From assembly GCF_000003605.2 (NCBI RefSeq), contig NW_003133358.1:167480-182759 (forward strand): a stretch of DNA of 15,280 bases, read 5' to 3'. Shown here piece after piece: positions 15,170 through 15,280 of this stretch (the stretch's first letter is position 1; every line of letters starts with the position of its first letter). The stretch is from Saccoglossus kowalevskii (taxonomy: Eukaryota > Hemichordata > Enteropneusta > Harrimaniidae). The notes beneath the pieces were generated by a model. It was not told the origin of the DNA, made no database searches, and was given only the letters and a program-made list of their open reading frames with translations. The position numbers were made by a program, and so were the translations under genes.

Positions 15170-15280
15170 GTGTTCTCCCCAGCATTAAATTTGTGTGCGG
15201 GGCCGCCACGCTGCTTTTCCTGCCCGTCACTGTGGTCCCGAGCCGCCACGGTGATTAGTAAGACCGCCACAGTGCTTTTT
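15170..15280. repeat. GC-rich imperfect tandem repeat, unit about 20 bp, cut by window end
   Basis: After GTTCTCCCCAGCATTAAAT the composition changes sharply to GC-rich. CCGCCAC or CCGTCAC recurs at 15203, 15224, 15243 and 15264, spaced 19-21 bases, each followed by a GTG/CTG and a less conserved tail (CTTTTCCT, GTCCCGA, ATTAGTAAGA, CTTTTT). It is probably the edge of an interspersed element; the family is unknown and the rest lies beyond the window. Confidence 0.7.

Noticed and set aside
1-15280. CRISPR array, tRNA, rRNA or prokaryotic operon
   Set aside because: The window is intron-bearing animal DNA; the tandem repeats have no spacer structure and no tRNA cloverleaf was found.

Overview
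The window is AT-rich animal nuclear DNA. It carries one gene I can name: an orthologue of vertebrate ERICH3 (glutamate-rich protein 3, with a DUF4590 core). The gene lies on the minus strand and is split by introns. Seven coding exons between 12044 and 2921 join in frame through GT-AG sites with compatible phases, giving 479 residues plus a short N-terminus whose exon I could not place firmly. Intron structure, many interspersed and tandem repeats, and frequent TACATGTA-type words suggest a marine invertebrate (lophotrochozoan such as a mollusc, or an invertebrate deuterostome). That placement is inference.

Layout from low to high coordinates. 1-2600 is intergenic AT-rich DNA with at best one doubtful plus-strand exon (1757-1919). 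2600-2920 is the ERICH3-like 3' UTR. 2921-5703 holds coding exons 8, 7, 6 and 5. Within it are an unassigned possible last exon (3499-3573), a dispersed repeat, and a striking 114-bp tandem duplication that copies the start of exon 6 with its splice acceptor. 5704-8592 is a repeat-filled intron: a long hairpin, a second dispersed-repeat copy, an 819-bp non-autonomous DNA transposon with 20-bp terminal inverted repeats, and a degenerate minisatellite of about 680 bp. 8593-9295 holds exons 4 and 3. 9296-11752 is a large intron containing, on the opposite strand, a self-contained 64-codon ORF that looks like a small single-pass membrane protein, then an unassigned block with nested inverted repeats. 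11753-12044 is exon 2. 12045-15280 is upstream DNA with a candidate first exon and TATA box, a possible first coding exon of a divergent plus-strand gene (14727-14839), and a GC-rich repeat running off the end.

The conserved parts of the predicted protein are an N-terminal helical region (exon 2) and the cysteine-containing DUF4590 core (exons 6-7). Vertebrate ERICH3 is linked to cilia and vesicle-associated functions. This version ends in a short Lys-rich/Ser-rich/acidic tail rather than the very long glutamate-rich C-terminus of mammals. No prokaryotic, viral or CRISPR features were seen. The most unusual points are the exon-6 partial duplication, the short tail with a possible alternative terminal exon, and the intron-nested small membrane ORF.
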